Below, one piece after another: positions 1-7,805 of a stretch of 64,000 nt of DNA. A program made the position numbers and the translations under genes. The notes below the pieces were generated by a model. The model did no database searches, was not told the DNA's origin, and worked only from the letters and a program-made list of their open reading frames with translations. Numbering within the stretch: the stretch's first letter is position 1; every line of letters begins with the position of its first letter. The stretch comes from Sphingomonas sp. Its GTDB lineage: Bacteria > Pseudomonadota > Alphaproteobacteria > Sphingomonadales > Sphingomonadaceae. The stretch lies in contig NZ_QFOB01000009.1 of NCBI RefSeq assembly GCF_003248515.1, positions 101,559-165,558 of the forward strand, in the 5' to 3' direction.

Positions 1-75
1 CGCCCGTAGTGGCCAGATTGTGAGAGTGCGCCGTATTGCTTGCCGAGGCCGGGCTGGCGAGTGATAGTGCCATCG

Positions 76-195
76 ATGATTAAGACGTTGTTGGTTGCCA
101 CACGGGATCGTGCCCGCTTGGCGGAGATCGTTCAAATTACCTCGCGCTTCGGGCTCGGCGTTCTGCTGGCGCGAATCGGGCTGGAGCGGGGGGGC
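76..195 (+). other. Out-of-frame N-terminal piece of the UbiB gene
   Basis: Reading from ATG 76, this stretch encodes a peptide containing RLAEIVQITSRFGLG, which resembles the usual N-terminal helix of UbiB/AarF proteins (an arginine-rich 'R..EI..v..rfG' segment). It lies in a different frame from the main kinase ORF. The two frames join at a run of seven G at 188-194, where one missing base would restore continuity. The TTG at 41 is an alternative, less likely start. A sequencing error at the homopolymer is as likely as real decay. Confidence 0.5.
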
Positions 196-218
196 GGCGA
201 GGATGGACCGCCCGAAAC

Positions 219-1592
219 GTGCCGCGCCGCACGCGGCTGGCGCTGGAGGCGCTTGGGCCGACCTTCGTGAAGCTGGGGCAGATCCTGGCGACGCGCGGCG
301 ACCTGCTCCCGCCGGAATGGATCGCCGAACTGGAGCAATTGCACAGCAAGGCGCCGACCCTGCCGTTCGAGGACCTACGCCCGGCGGTGGAAGAGGCCTT
401 GGGGCAGCCACCGGAGACGGCGTTCGCACGGTTCGATGCCGAACCGCTGGCCGCGGCGTCAATGGCACAGGTGCATCGCGCGACCCTGGGCGACGGCCGA
501 GAGGTAGTGCTCAAGATCCGGCGTCCGGGCATTCGTCCGCGCATGGAGGCGGACCTGCGCCTGATCGCGCAACTCGCCACGGTGGTGGAAGGCGCCAGCG
601 CGGAGGCGCGACGATTTCAACCGGCGGCGATGATGCGGCAATTCGCGGACGCGGTGCTGGAGGAACTCGATTTCACCAATGAGGGCCGCAACGCAGACCG
701 CCTGCGCGCCGATTTCATGCGGGAACCGCGCGTGGTGGTCCCGGATATACACTGGCAATGGACTTCCGAGACATTGCTGGTGATGGATTATGTAGCGGGC
801 GTGCCGCCACGCGATGGCGACACTCTGCGCGCGGCGAACATTGATCCCACCGCGATCGCCGCGTTGGGCGCGGACGTCGTGCTCGACATGGTGCTGGTGA
901 ACGGTCGGTTCCACGCCGACCCGCATCCCGGCAATCTGCTGTGCCTCGCGGGCGATCGCATTGCGTTGCTCGATCTCGGCATGATCGGCCATGTCTCGCC
1001 GCGCCGGCGTGAGGAGTTTATCGATTTCATGCAGTCGCTCAATCGCGGCGATCCAGCGAGGCTGGCTGATGTGCTGACCCTCTGGTCGGACGGGAGTGGC
1101 GTGCCGCCCACTCGGATATTGGCGGCCGCCGAACGTCTGATCGCGCGGCATGGCGGCGGGCGACTGGTGCTGAACTCGATGGTCGCGGATTTCCTGCCCC
1201 TGATGCGCGACGAAGGGCTCACAATGCCCGCTGACCTGTTGCTGATCTTCAAGGCGCTGGTGACGATCGACGGCGTCCTGACCGGGATTGCGCCTGATTT
1301 TGACTTGTCTGACGCGATGCGGCGGTCCTCGCTCAAGATCGCGCGGGCGCGGCTCTCGCCCAATCATTGGGGCACCACGCTAGGCGCGCTGGCGTGGGAA
1401 GTGAGCAAACTGGGCGACGACGCGCCGCGACTGGTGCGCGCGGCGATCCGGCGGCTGGAAGGAAGCACAGTGACAGCCCATCCGCAGAAGGATGAAGTCA
1501 TCGCGACCGCAATCCTCTCTGCGGGGCGAGTGATCGGCGCGGCTCTGTTGATCGGCGCGATGTCGATCTCGGCGGCGGTCCTGTTTCACTGA
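219..1592 (+). CDS. ubiB: UbiB/AarF (ABC1) family atypical kinase, N-terminus frameshifted
   Basis: Members of this family are membrane-associated atypical kinases/ATPases that support ubiquinone biosynthesis. The 457-residue ORF from GTG 219 shows the family signatures in order: FVKLGQ (about residues 16-21), the Ala-rich loop AAASMAQVHRA (78-88), the Lys of VVLKIRRPG (about 99), the catalytic segment HADPHPGN (232-239), and LDLGMIG (251-257). The C-terminus ends in a hydrophobic segment, as is usual. The annotated start is artificial: an N-terminal helix is encoded just upstream in another frame (76-195). If the shift is real, the product lacks part of its KxGQ region. No ubiquinone genes are nearby, so it may be a paralogue rather than the housekeeping ubiB. 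Confidence 0.85.
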   Translation: MPRRTRLALEALGPTFVKLGQILATRGDLLPPEWIAELEQLHSKAPTLPFEDLRPAVEEALGQPPETAFARFDAEPLAAASMAQVHRATLGDGREVVLKIRRPGIRPRMEADLRLIAQLATVVEGASAEARRFQPAAMMRQFADAVLEELDFTNEGRNADRLRADFMREPRVVVPDIHWQWTSETLLVMDYVAGVPPRDGDTLRAANIDPTAIAALGADVVLDMVLVNGRFHADPHPGNLLCLAGDRIALLDLGMIGHVSPRRREEFIDFMQSLNRGDPARLADVLTLWSDGSGVPPTRILAAAERLIARHGGGRLVLNSMVADFLPLMRDEGLTMPADLLLIFKALVTIDGVLTGIAPDFDLSDAMRRSSLKIARARLSPNHWGTTLGALAWEVSKLGDDAPRLVRAAIRRLEGSTVTAHPQKDEVIATAILSAGRVIGAALLIGAMSISAAVLFH

Positions 1593-1710
1593 ACCGGTTG
1601 TCAGACTGGCCGGCGCGTGATGTCGAACATTTTGTCTGGTGGTGGCGTGGCCAGGATTAACCACGTGCAAGCCGTCCATTCACCCTCGTTCGACCAGCGG
1701 GGCAATATTC

Positions 1711-2607
1711 TCATGTCGCGAGCACTTCCGCACCATCGGTAGAGCGCCCGAAACATTCGATCAGCATCTCGGTGAGAACCCGCACCTTACGCGACGGGTG
1801 CTGACCGGGAGGCCGGACGACGTAGATGCCATGTTCTGGAATGGGATGATGCGTCATCACCGGCACCAGCGCGCCAGAGTCCAGATGCTCGCGGATCAGG
1901 TCGTTGGGGAGCGCCGCGATCCCTATCCCAGCCAATGCTGCCGCAACGAGCGCGACGCCATTGTCGGCTTTGAACCGGCCCTGTGGTCGCATCGTGATGA
2001 CCTTGTCATCCACGGTGGCGAGCCAGGTCTCGGTTCCCTGCATCAAGGCCTGGTGGGTCAGGAGTTCTTCAGGTGTTTCCGGTGATCCGTACTTCTCGAT
2101 ATAAGCAGGGGAGGCGACATACTGGCCGATAAGCGGCCCGATTCTTCTTGCGATCAAATTCGAGTCGGGCAGCATGCCGACACGGATCGCGCAATCATAT
2201 CCTTCCGCGATCAGGTCGACGAACCGGTCCGTATAGCATGAGTGGATGTGCAGCTCCGGGTGGCGCGCGGCCATTTCAGCGAGAATCGGTGCGAAGTGCG
2301 TTGGTCCGAATGACAGGGGCGCCGCGACCCGCAAGCGCCCTCTCAACTCGCCTGCCGGCAGAACCGTCTCCCTGGCGACGTCGATTTCGGCAACCACCCG
2401 CGCAGCATATTCCCGGAACGTTGCGCCGGCTTCGGTCAGTGCGGCACCCCGCGTGCTGCGCGCGAGAAGCTGGACGCTCAACTCCGCCTCGAGCCGGACG
2501 AGCCGCCGGCTGACCATCGACTTGGATATGCCGAGCCGGCGCGCGGCCGGCGTCACGCCACCCGCGTCGGCCACTTCGACGAATGTCCGCAAATCTTCAA
2601 TTTCCAT
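1711..2607 (-). CDS. LysR-family transcriptional regulator
   Basis: A 298-residue protein with an N-terminal winged helix (MEIEDLRTFVEVADAGGV, then ARRLGISKSMVSRRLVRLE, the recognition helix region at about 20-40). A LysR substrate domain starts near residue 90 (GRLRVAAPLSFG). It belongs to the AaeR/DhcR-like subgroup judging by the 'RV..P.SFG..H' and 'YDCAIRVG' segments. It is divergent from the isochorismatase-like gene at 2753. A clean T-N11-A dyad in the shared intergenic region suggests autoregulation and control of the plus-strand run. The effector cannot be inferred from the sequence. Confidence 0.92.
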   Translation of the reverse strand: MEIEDLRTFVEVADAGGVTPAARRLGISKSMVSRRLVRLEAELSVQLLARSTRGAALTEAGATFREYAARVVAEIDVARETVLPAGELRGRLRVAAPLSFGPTHFAPILAEMAARHPELHIHSCYTDRFVDLIAEGYDCAIRVGMLPDSNLIARRIGPLIGQYVASPAYIEKYGSPETPEELLTHQALMQGTETWLATVDDKVITMRPQGRFKADNGVALVAAALAGIGIAALPNDLIREHLDSGALVPVMTHHPIPEHGIYVVRPPGQHPSRKVRVLTEMLIECFGRSTDGAEVLAT

Positions 2608-2631
2608 TCAGTGTTCCCCGGAGTGCGACAC

Positions 2632-2652
2632 AGCATATCATCGGACGATGCT
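2632..2652. promoter_or_regulatory. LysR-type T-N11-A operator
   Basis: AGCAT, 11 bases, then ATGCT form a perfect 5-bp interrupted dyad of the T-N11-A form bound by LysR proteins. It lies 25 bp upstream of the LysR start codon and about 100 bp upstream of the divergent isochorismatase-like gene, the usual position for such an operator. Confidence 0.55.
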
Positions 2653-2752
2653 ACCGCAGCAGAAAGAGGAATGGCAACACTCTGAGTGGGGACGTCGTCC
2701 TGATCGATGCCTCGCCGATCCACGCAAGCTCTATCCAGAAGGAACAACCGCC

Positions 2753-3406
2753 ATGACTTTCCGCAACGGCTTGGACTCGCTTCTTCGACCCGAAGATTCG
2801 GTGCTCGTTCTGATTGATCACCAGCCCTATCAGCTCGCAAACCTGAACAGCCATGATCCGCAGGCAGTGGTCAACCTCACCACCGCGCTGGCGAAGCTGG
2901 CGAAGGCCTTCAATGTTCCGACCATCCTCACCAGCGTGATCGCGGGTCGCGGCGGCCTTCTCTTCAAGCAGATCACCGATGTGTTCCCCGGCCAGGAGGT
3001 GATCGACCGTACCTGGGTGAACACCTGGCAGGACGAGAAGGTGGTGGACGCGGTCAAGGCGACCGGCCGCAAGCAGCTCATCATCGCCGGCCTGTGGACC
3101 GAAGTCTGCGTCGCGATGCCGGTCATCCAGGCCGCCGGCGAAGGCTGGGATGTGACCGTGATCACCGACGCCTCGGGCGGCATCTCGAAGGAGTCCCACG
3201 AGGTCGCCGTCCAGCGGATGATCGCCGCCGGCGCGAACCCGATGACCGTGATGGCGCTCGCCGGTGAATGGCAGCGCGACTGGGCCCGCACCGATCATGT
3301 CGAGGAACTGACCCAGATCCTCATCGATCATTTCGGAGGCAGCGGTATCGCCTATCTCTGGGAGCAGCAGCTTCTCAAGACCCCCGTCGAGACCGACGCG
3401 GGCTGA
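2753..3406 (+). CDS. Isochorismatase-family cysteine hydrolase
   Basis: A 217-residue alpha/beta hydrolase of the isochorismatase/nicotinamidase superfamily. The catalytic triad is recognisable: Asp in VLVLIDHQPY (about 23), Lys/Arg further on, and Cys in GLWTEVCVAMP (about 121), preceded by the usual cis-peptide-containing loop. ATG 2753 was chosen because AGAAGGAAC precedes it; longer in-frame extensions run antisense through the LysR gene. Proteins of this subgroup (YcaC-like) have unknown substrates. It is first in the plus-strand run and divergent from a LysR gene, so it is probably a target of that regulator. Confidence 0.88.
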   Translation: MTFRNGLDSLLRPEDSVLVLIDHQPYQLANLNSHDPQAVVNLTTALAKLAKAFNVPTILTSVIAGRGGLLFKQITDVFPGQEVIDRTWVNTWQDEKVVDAVKATGRKQLIIAGLWTEVCVAMPVIQAAGEGWDVTVITDASGGISKESHEVAVQRMIAAGANPMTVMALAGEWQRDWARTDHVEELTQILIDHFGGSGIAYLWEQQLLKTPVETDAG

Positions 3407-3456
3407 TCGCGATGGTTGGCGGGTATCGATCTGGCGCGCTGGAAGGGACCGGCGGC

Positions 3457-4950
3457 ATGTCGATGCCCGCCATCCGCCTGCTTCGACTGGGAAGCAGGCG
3501 CCGTCCGCCGTCCCGCGACGGACAGCGCAACCTTCCGCAGTTGAGCGCCAGCTGGCGGCCGATCATCTTCGCAGCGGCCTCTGCGATGCCGTTCATGGCA
3601 AGCGCACAGGCGCAGGTGTCGACCAATGTGGAGCGGGCCCCCACACTCACGATCGAGCGATATTCGGAAGATTGGTCGTGGCTCGCCGATCCAGCGAAAC
3701 GGAAGGGGGATTGGGCGGAGCCGCTCAAATATGTTCCGCTCGACAGCGATGGCTCGGTCTACCTGACGACAGGTCTGGAGGCACGATCGCGCTACGAAGG
3801 CTATGAGAATGTGAACTGGGGGGCATCGCCGGACGATGGTTACGTCTGGAATCGTCTGATGCCCTACGCCGATCTTCACGTCGGCAAGGTCCGGTTGTTC
3901 GCAATGCCGATCCTGACATCGATCTCAGGGACGGACCGGCCGAAAGGTCCTGCGGACACGACCGGCGTCGATATGCTGCAGGCATTCGTCGATGTCGATC
4001 TTGCAGTTCCAGGCGGCGACTCGCTGCGATTGTCCGCCGGGCGGAAGCTGGTCTCGCTCGGATCGGGACGGTTCATCGATCGGCGTTATGGAACCGGCGT
4101 TCCGCTGCCGTTCGATGGATTTGAAGCCATCCTCACCGGGAAAAGCCGGCAGGTGACCGGCTTCTACCTCCAGCCGGTCGACACCAGGCAGGGGAACTTC
4201 AATGACCGGCGCTCGCGCAACAAGGCGATCTGGAGTGTGTACGCCACCCAGTGGTTCGACGGGAAGCGTCTGAACGGCTTCGATATCTACTATATCGGTT
4301 TACGAGACCGGAACGCCATCTTCGATCAGGGCGCCGGCAGGCAAGTGGCGCACACATTCGGTTCCCGGATCTTCGGCGACAACGGCGCCTTCCATTGGAA
4401 CGTCGAGGGCGCCTACCAACGTGGCACATTTGCCGGCCACCGCTCCGAGGGATGGGGCGCGGGGTTCGAGACAGGGTATCGATTCCAGAAGACGGCTCTG
4501 CGTCCCGAGATAGCCCTGACGGCCGACATCGTCTCGGGTGACGGCGATCCGGACGATCCGAAGCTCGGTACGCTGAACCCGCTTTTTCCCAACGGCAAAT
4601 ATTTCGGGGCGCTTTCGCCGATCGGCCCGCGCAACCTCATCCACGTCCGGCCCTCGACCACGGTTCATCCGCACAAGAACGTTGCGGTATCGCTGACAGG
4701 CGTCGCCTATTGGCGCGAAAGTGTCCACGACGGGATCTACGCCATTCCAGGGTTTCTGGTGCGCAGCGGCAGGGACAGCGACGCGCGTTTCATCGGAAAG
4801 GAGCTCGAGCTCGCGGTCAGCTGGCAAGCGACTCCCAAGCTCAATCTGACCGCGTCGGTCAGTACCTTCGATCCCGGTCCTTTCATTCGCGATACCGGGC
4901 CAGCGCGGACGATCAAAATGGTCGGCGGCCAGACGACCTTTCGGTTCTGA
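3457..4950 (+). CDS. Alginate-export-family outer-membrane porin
   Basis: A 497-residue secreted beta-barrel. The Arg-rich N-terminus and a hydrophobic segment ending FMASAQAQ look like a signal peptide cleaved near residue 53. The mature part alternates aromatic strands (for example NVEGAYQRGTF, GFETGYRF) and ends in TTFRF, a typical C-terminal outer-membrane Phe. The YxxDW, LTTGLEARSRYEGYEN and 'GRKLVSLGSGRFIDRR' segments match the alginate export family (PF13372). It starts 50 bp after the isochorismatase-like gene; ATG 3457 is preceded by GGAAGGGA. It probably imports a small hydrophilic or aromatic substrate handled by the downstream enzymes (inference). Confidence 0.85.
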   Translation: MSMPAIRLLRLGSRRRPPSRDGQRNLPQLSASWRPIIFAAASAMPFMASAQAQVSTNVERAPTLTIERYSEDWSWLADPAKRKGDWAEPLKYVPLDSDGSVYLTTGLEARSRYEGYENVNWGASPDDGYVWNRLMPYADLHVGKVRLFAMPILTSISGTDRPKGPADTTGVDMLQAFVDVDLAVPGGDSLRLSAGRKLVSLGSGRFIDRRYGTGVPLPFDGFEAILTGKSRQVTGFYLQPVDTRQGNFNDRRSRNKAIWSVYATQWFDGKRLNGFDIYYIGLRDRNAIFDQGAGRQVAHTFGSRIFGDNGAFHWNVEGAYQRGTFAGHRSEGWGAGFETGYRFQKTALRPEIALTADIVSGDGDPDDPKLGTLNPLFPNGKYFGALSPIGPRNLIHVRPSTTVHPHKNVAVSLTGVAYWRESVHDGIYAIPGFLVRSGRDSDARFIGKELELAVSWQATPKLNLTASVSTFDPGPFIRDTGPARTIKMVGGQTTFRF

Positions 4951-5084
4951 AGGTGCGACCGTCCGCATTCCCGGCGCTCGCTCCTGCGAAGTCGGGGCAC
5001 GGTCATGGCCGATCACCGCATCACCCTGTCTCGCAGCGGCGTGTGGTCTTCATTCTCATATTCTCACTTCCAGGGAGGGCTTTG

Positions 5085-5546
5085 ATGGCTGACTTCGCAC
5101 CACCCCCGCATAATCGTGCTTCGCCTTTTGCCGACATGCGCGGCCATCACGTCGCGGTGCGCACGCCCGACTATGAGACCGTCAAACGCTGGTATGCCGA
5201 GAAACTCGACTTCCGCGTGGTCGCCGAATGGGACTATGCCGACCAGAAGCTCGCGTATCTCGCGCCGCCTGCCGACGACCATTTCTGCATCGAGATTCTG
5301 GGCGGCGGCGAGCCGACCCCCCGCGATGTGCGGCCCTACGCCGATCTTGGCAGCAGCCTCGTTTATGCCGGATATCACCATTTCTGCCTCGAGGTCGCGA
5401 GTATCGACGTGACCGTCGCGCAGCTGCGCGAGCGCGGTGTGACGATCATCAGCGAGCCGTTCCTGGTCGAAGCCATCAGCCGCCGACTTGCCTTCTTCGC
5501 CGATCCCTTCGGCAATCTGATCGAGATCGCCGAGGTGGTCGCCTGA
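5085..5546 (+). CDS. VOC-family (glyoxalase/bleomycin-resistance-like) protein
   Basis: A 153-residue vicinal-oxygen-chelate protein with one pair of beta-alpha-beta-beta-beta units. Visible features are HHVAVRTPDYE with a candidate metal His (about 22), a central HHFCLEV with a second His, and the C-terminal FADPFGNLIEIAEV with the metal-ligand Glu. ATG 5085 has a strong GGGAGGG ribosome site. The fold covers glyoxalases, dioxygenases and resistance proteins; the substrate cannot be named. It sits 68 bp before the LLM oxidoreductase. Confidence 0.85.
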   Translation: MADFAPPPHNRASPFADMRGHHVAVRTPDYETVKRWYAEKLDFRVVAEWDYADQKLAYLAPPADDHFCIEILGGGEPTPRDVRPYADLGSSLVYAGYHHFCLEVASIDVTVAQLRERGVTIISEPFLVEAISRRLAFFADPFGNLIEIAEVVA

Positions 5547-5614
5547 GCCTCCGGCATCGATCGCCAACCCGATTTCACGGATCGGCTCGACATGATCTCA
5601 AAGGAGCAGCTTCA

Positions 5615-6655
5615 ATGGAAATAGGTATCGACAGCTTTGCAGCGATCCTGCCCGATCCCGCGACCGGCGTGCTGCCGTCGCCGACGGATCGCATGGCCGA
5701 CCTGCTGGACGAGGTCGAGGTCGCCGACCGCGTCGGTCTCGACGTGTTCGGCATCGGGGAACATCACCGTGCTGAATTTCTGGATTCCGCGCCATCGATC
5801 ATCCTCGCCGCCGCCGCCGCCCGCACCAGCCGGATCAGGCTGGCCAGCGCCGTGACGGTGCTGAGCGCGGCAGACCCGGTGCGCGTCTTTCAGGAATTCG
5901 CGACGATCGACCTGATCTCCAAGGGACGTGCCGAGCTTGTCGTCGGACGCGGATCGTTCGGCGAGGCCTTCTCGTTGTTCGGTCTCGATACGCGCGCATA
6001 TGATGACCTGTTTGCGGAAAATCTCGATCTCTTCCTGACGCTCGGCGAGACGAGCCATCCGACCTGGAAAGGCAGATTTCGGCCTGCGCTCAGCGGTCAG
6101 GGCGTCTTCCCACGGCCTCATCAGCCGCGCTTGCCCGTGTGGGTCGGCGTTGGCGGGTCGCCGCAATCCTTTGCGCGCGCCGGCACGCTGGGGCTTCCAC
6201 TGATGGTCGCCATCATCGGCGGGACGTTCGACCGCTTCAGGCCTGCCGTCGACTACTACCGCGAGGCCTATGCCGAGGCAGGGCACGATCCCGCCAAGAT
6301 GCGGGTCGGGATCCACGCGATGGGCTTTATCGGCGATACCGACGCCGCGGCGGCCGACGCCTTCTTCCCCGGCTGGTCGCATCTCACGGGCAAGGTCGGT
6401 CGCGAACGCGGCTGGTCGCCGCCGTCGCGCGCGCAGTTCGACGAAATGGCCGGTCCCGAAGGCGCATTCCTTGTCGGCAGCCCGGAGACGGTGGCAGCGA
6501 AGATGTTGCGCGCCAGCGAGACGCTAGGCGGTCTCTCCCGGATCACTTTCCAGATGAGCACCGCGTCGCTTGAAACCGCTGCGATGAAACGGTCGATCGA
6601 GCTGCTGGGTACCGAGGTCGCGCCAATCGTGCGCAATAGCCTCGGGATTGGATAG
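5615..6655 (+). CDS. LLM-class flavin-dependent oxidoreductase
   Basis: A 346-residue TIM-barrel protein of the bacterial luciferase-like family, which uses reduced FMN/F420 to oxidise substrates. Family marks are MEIGIDSFA at the N-terminus, VFGIGEHHR (about 45-53), TSRIRLASAVTVLSAADPVRVFQEFATIDLISKGRAEL split over residues 70-108, VVGRGSF, and VGVGGSPQSFARAG (about 180-193). ATG 5615 follows AAAGGAG. It is probably paired with a flavin reductase; the azoreductase-type flavodoxin at 7806 could supply reduced FMN (inference). Confidence 0.9.
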   Translation: MEIGIDSFAAILPDPATGVLPSPTDRMADLLDEVEVADRVGLDVFGIGEHHRAEFLDSAPSIILAAAAARTSRIRLASAVTVLSAADPVRVFQEFATIDLISKGRAELVVGRGSFGEAFSLFGLDTRAYDDLFAENLDLFLTLGETSHPTWKGRFRPALSGQGVFPRPHQPRLPVWVGVGGSPQSFARAGTLGLPLMVAIIGGTFDRFRPAVDYYREAYAEAGHDPAKMRVGIHAMGFIGDTDAAAADAFFPGWSHLTGKVGRERGWSPPSRAQFDEMAGPEGAFLVGSPETVAAKMLRASETLGGLSRITFQMSTASLETAAMKRSIELLGTEVAPIVRNSLGIG

Positions 6656-6684
6656 GCCGTTCTGTTCGAGTCAGGGGGCAGGAC

Positions 6685-7548
6685 ATGCCGAAATACTTCC
6701 GGAGGGCCGGTCGATCCGTTGTCGTGACGGGTGCCGGTAGAGGTCTGGGACGCGAGATCGCGCTCGGGCTGGCCGCCAAGCGCTACATCGTCTTCGGCAC
6801 GGCAGGTTCGGCGCGAGAGGTTGCGGATCTTCGGGATGCATCGAATGGTCGCGTTAGCCTGGCAGTGTGCGATCTGAAGAATGCGCAGACAGTAAATGCC
6901 TGGGCCGCCGGGGTATCGGAGGCGATCGGCGAGTCCGGCCTCGACATTCTCATCAACACCACGAGGCATTTTTCACCCGGTCCTCTCGAACTTGTCCCGC
7001 TGGAAGAAGTTCGACAGGGGTTTGAGGTGAATGTGTTCGGTGGGCTGGCCGTTATCAACGCCTTTCTCGCTTCCTTGCGGCGCGCTCACGGGCGGATCGT
7101 CCAGATCAGTTCCTGGACGGCGGACACGCCGCGCAATTTCGACGGCGTGTCGGGGGCGTCTCAGGCGGCTATGGAGGTCTTCTCCGCCGCCTATCGGGCC
7201 GAGCTGAAGCCGTTCGGGATCGACGTCATCGTCGCCTCGATAAACGATCTCGAAGGGGCCGGCCCAGGCCTGAGCGCATCACTGGCGCAGATCGACCACA
7301 GCATGACGGCCGATGAGCGAAAGCTGTACGGCAAGCTCCTGCGTGCCTGCATGGCAAAGCTTGCCGGGTCTGCCGCGCCGGGCGAACCGACGACGGTTGC
7401 GGCGCGCGTGGTCGAGTTGGCGATCCAAAGACATGGTCCGGCCTGGTCGCCGATCGATCGCGATGCGCAGGACATGATGCGCGCCATCCGCGAGCAAACG
7501 GACGCCGAACTCGACGCGCTTCGGGATCGGCTGGCTGGCCCCACCTGA
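6685..7548 (+). CDS. Short-chain dehydrogenase/reductase homologue lacking the catalytic Tyr and Lys
   Basis: A 287-residue classical-SDR fold. The cofactor motif TGAGRGLG (residues 15-22), D63 in the adenine-ring loop, the N-x-x loop as INTT (90-93), and SS at 142-143 are all present. Where YxxxK should follow, the sequence is S156-G-A-S-Q160, so both the catalytic tyrosine and lysine are replaced. The NNAG motif is also degraded. It may bind NAD(P) without ordinary dehydrogenase activity, or act as a structural or regulatory partner. It follows the LLM gene by 29 bp and precedes a gap carrying a long inverted repeat. Confidence 0.85.
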   Translation: MPKYFRRAGRSVVVTGAGRGLGREIALGLAAKRYIVFGTAGSAREVADLRDASNGRVSLAVCDLKNAQTVNAWAAGVSEAIGESGLDILINTTRHFSPGPLELVPLEEVRQGFEVNVFGGLAVINAFLASLRRAHGRIVQISSWTADTPRNFDGVSGASQAAMEVFSAAYRAELKPFGIDVIVASINDLEGAGPGLSASLAQIDHSMTADERKLYGKLLRACMAKLAGSAAPGEPTTVAARVVELAIQRHGPAWSPIDRDAQDMMRAIREQTDAELDALRDRLAGPT

Positions 7549-7591
7549 CATCCCGGGGCGACGCTGGGCCACCCTCTGAGCACGATTCAAT

Positions 7592-7690
7592 GGCGGAGCT
7601 GATCGCTCCATGCCCGCCCTGTGCTCACATCCTCGCACAACTGTTCGACGTTGGGCGCGACTGCGCGGGCATGGAGCGATCAGCTCCGCC
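7592..7690. repeat. 26-bp perfect inverted repeat with 47-nt spacer
   Basis: The arms at 7592-7617 and 7665-7690 are exact reverse complements over 26 bp. Eleven bases of the right arm (GGCATGGAGCG, 7668-7678) recur at 7803-7813, over the start codon of the azoreductase fusion. The structure could be a strong RNA hairpin, a regulator site or the footprint of a small mobile repeat. There is no T-run after it to make it a classic terminator. Confidence 0.85.
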
Positions 7691-7805
7691 GGCGAACCGA
7701 CCCCTGAGATTTATCGGCAGCGTTCCCAACTTTGCGACACAGCTTGTCACCTGGCGGTTCTACTGAGTCATTTGGCGGAATGCTAAACCATGCGCGACGG
7801 TTGGC

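Noticed and set aside
132..580. Long open frames antisense to ubiB
   Set aside because: Arg/His-rich shadows of the high-GC kinase gene; no motifs.
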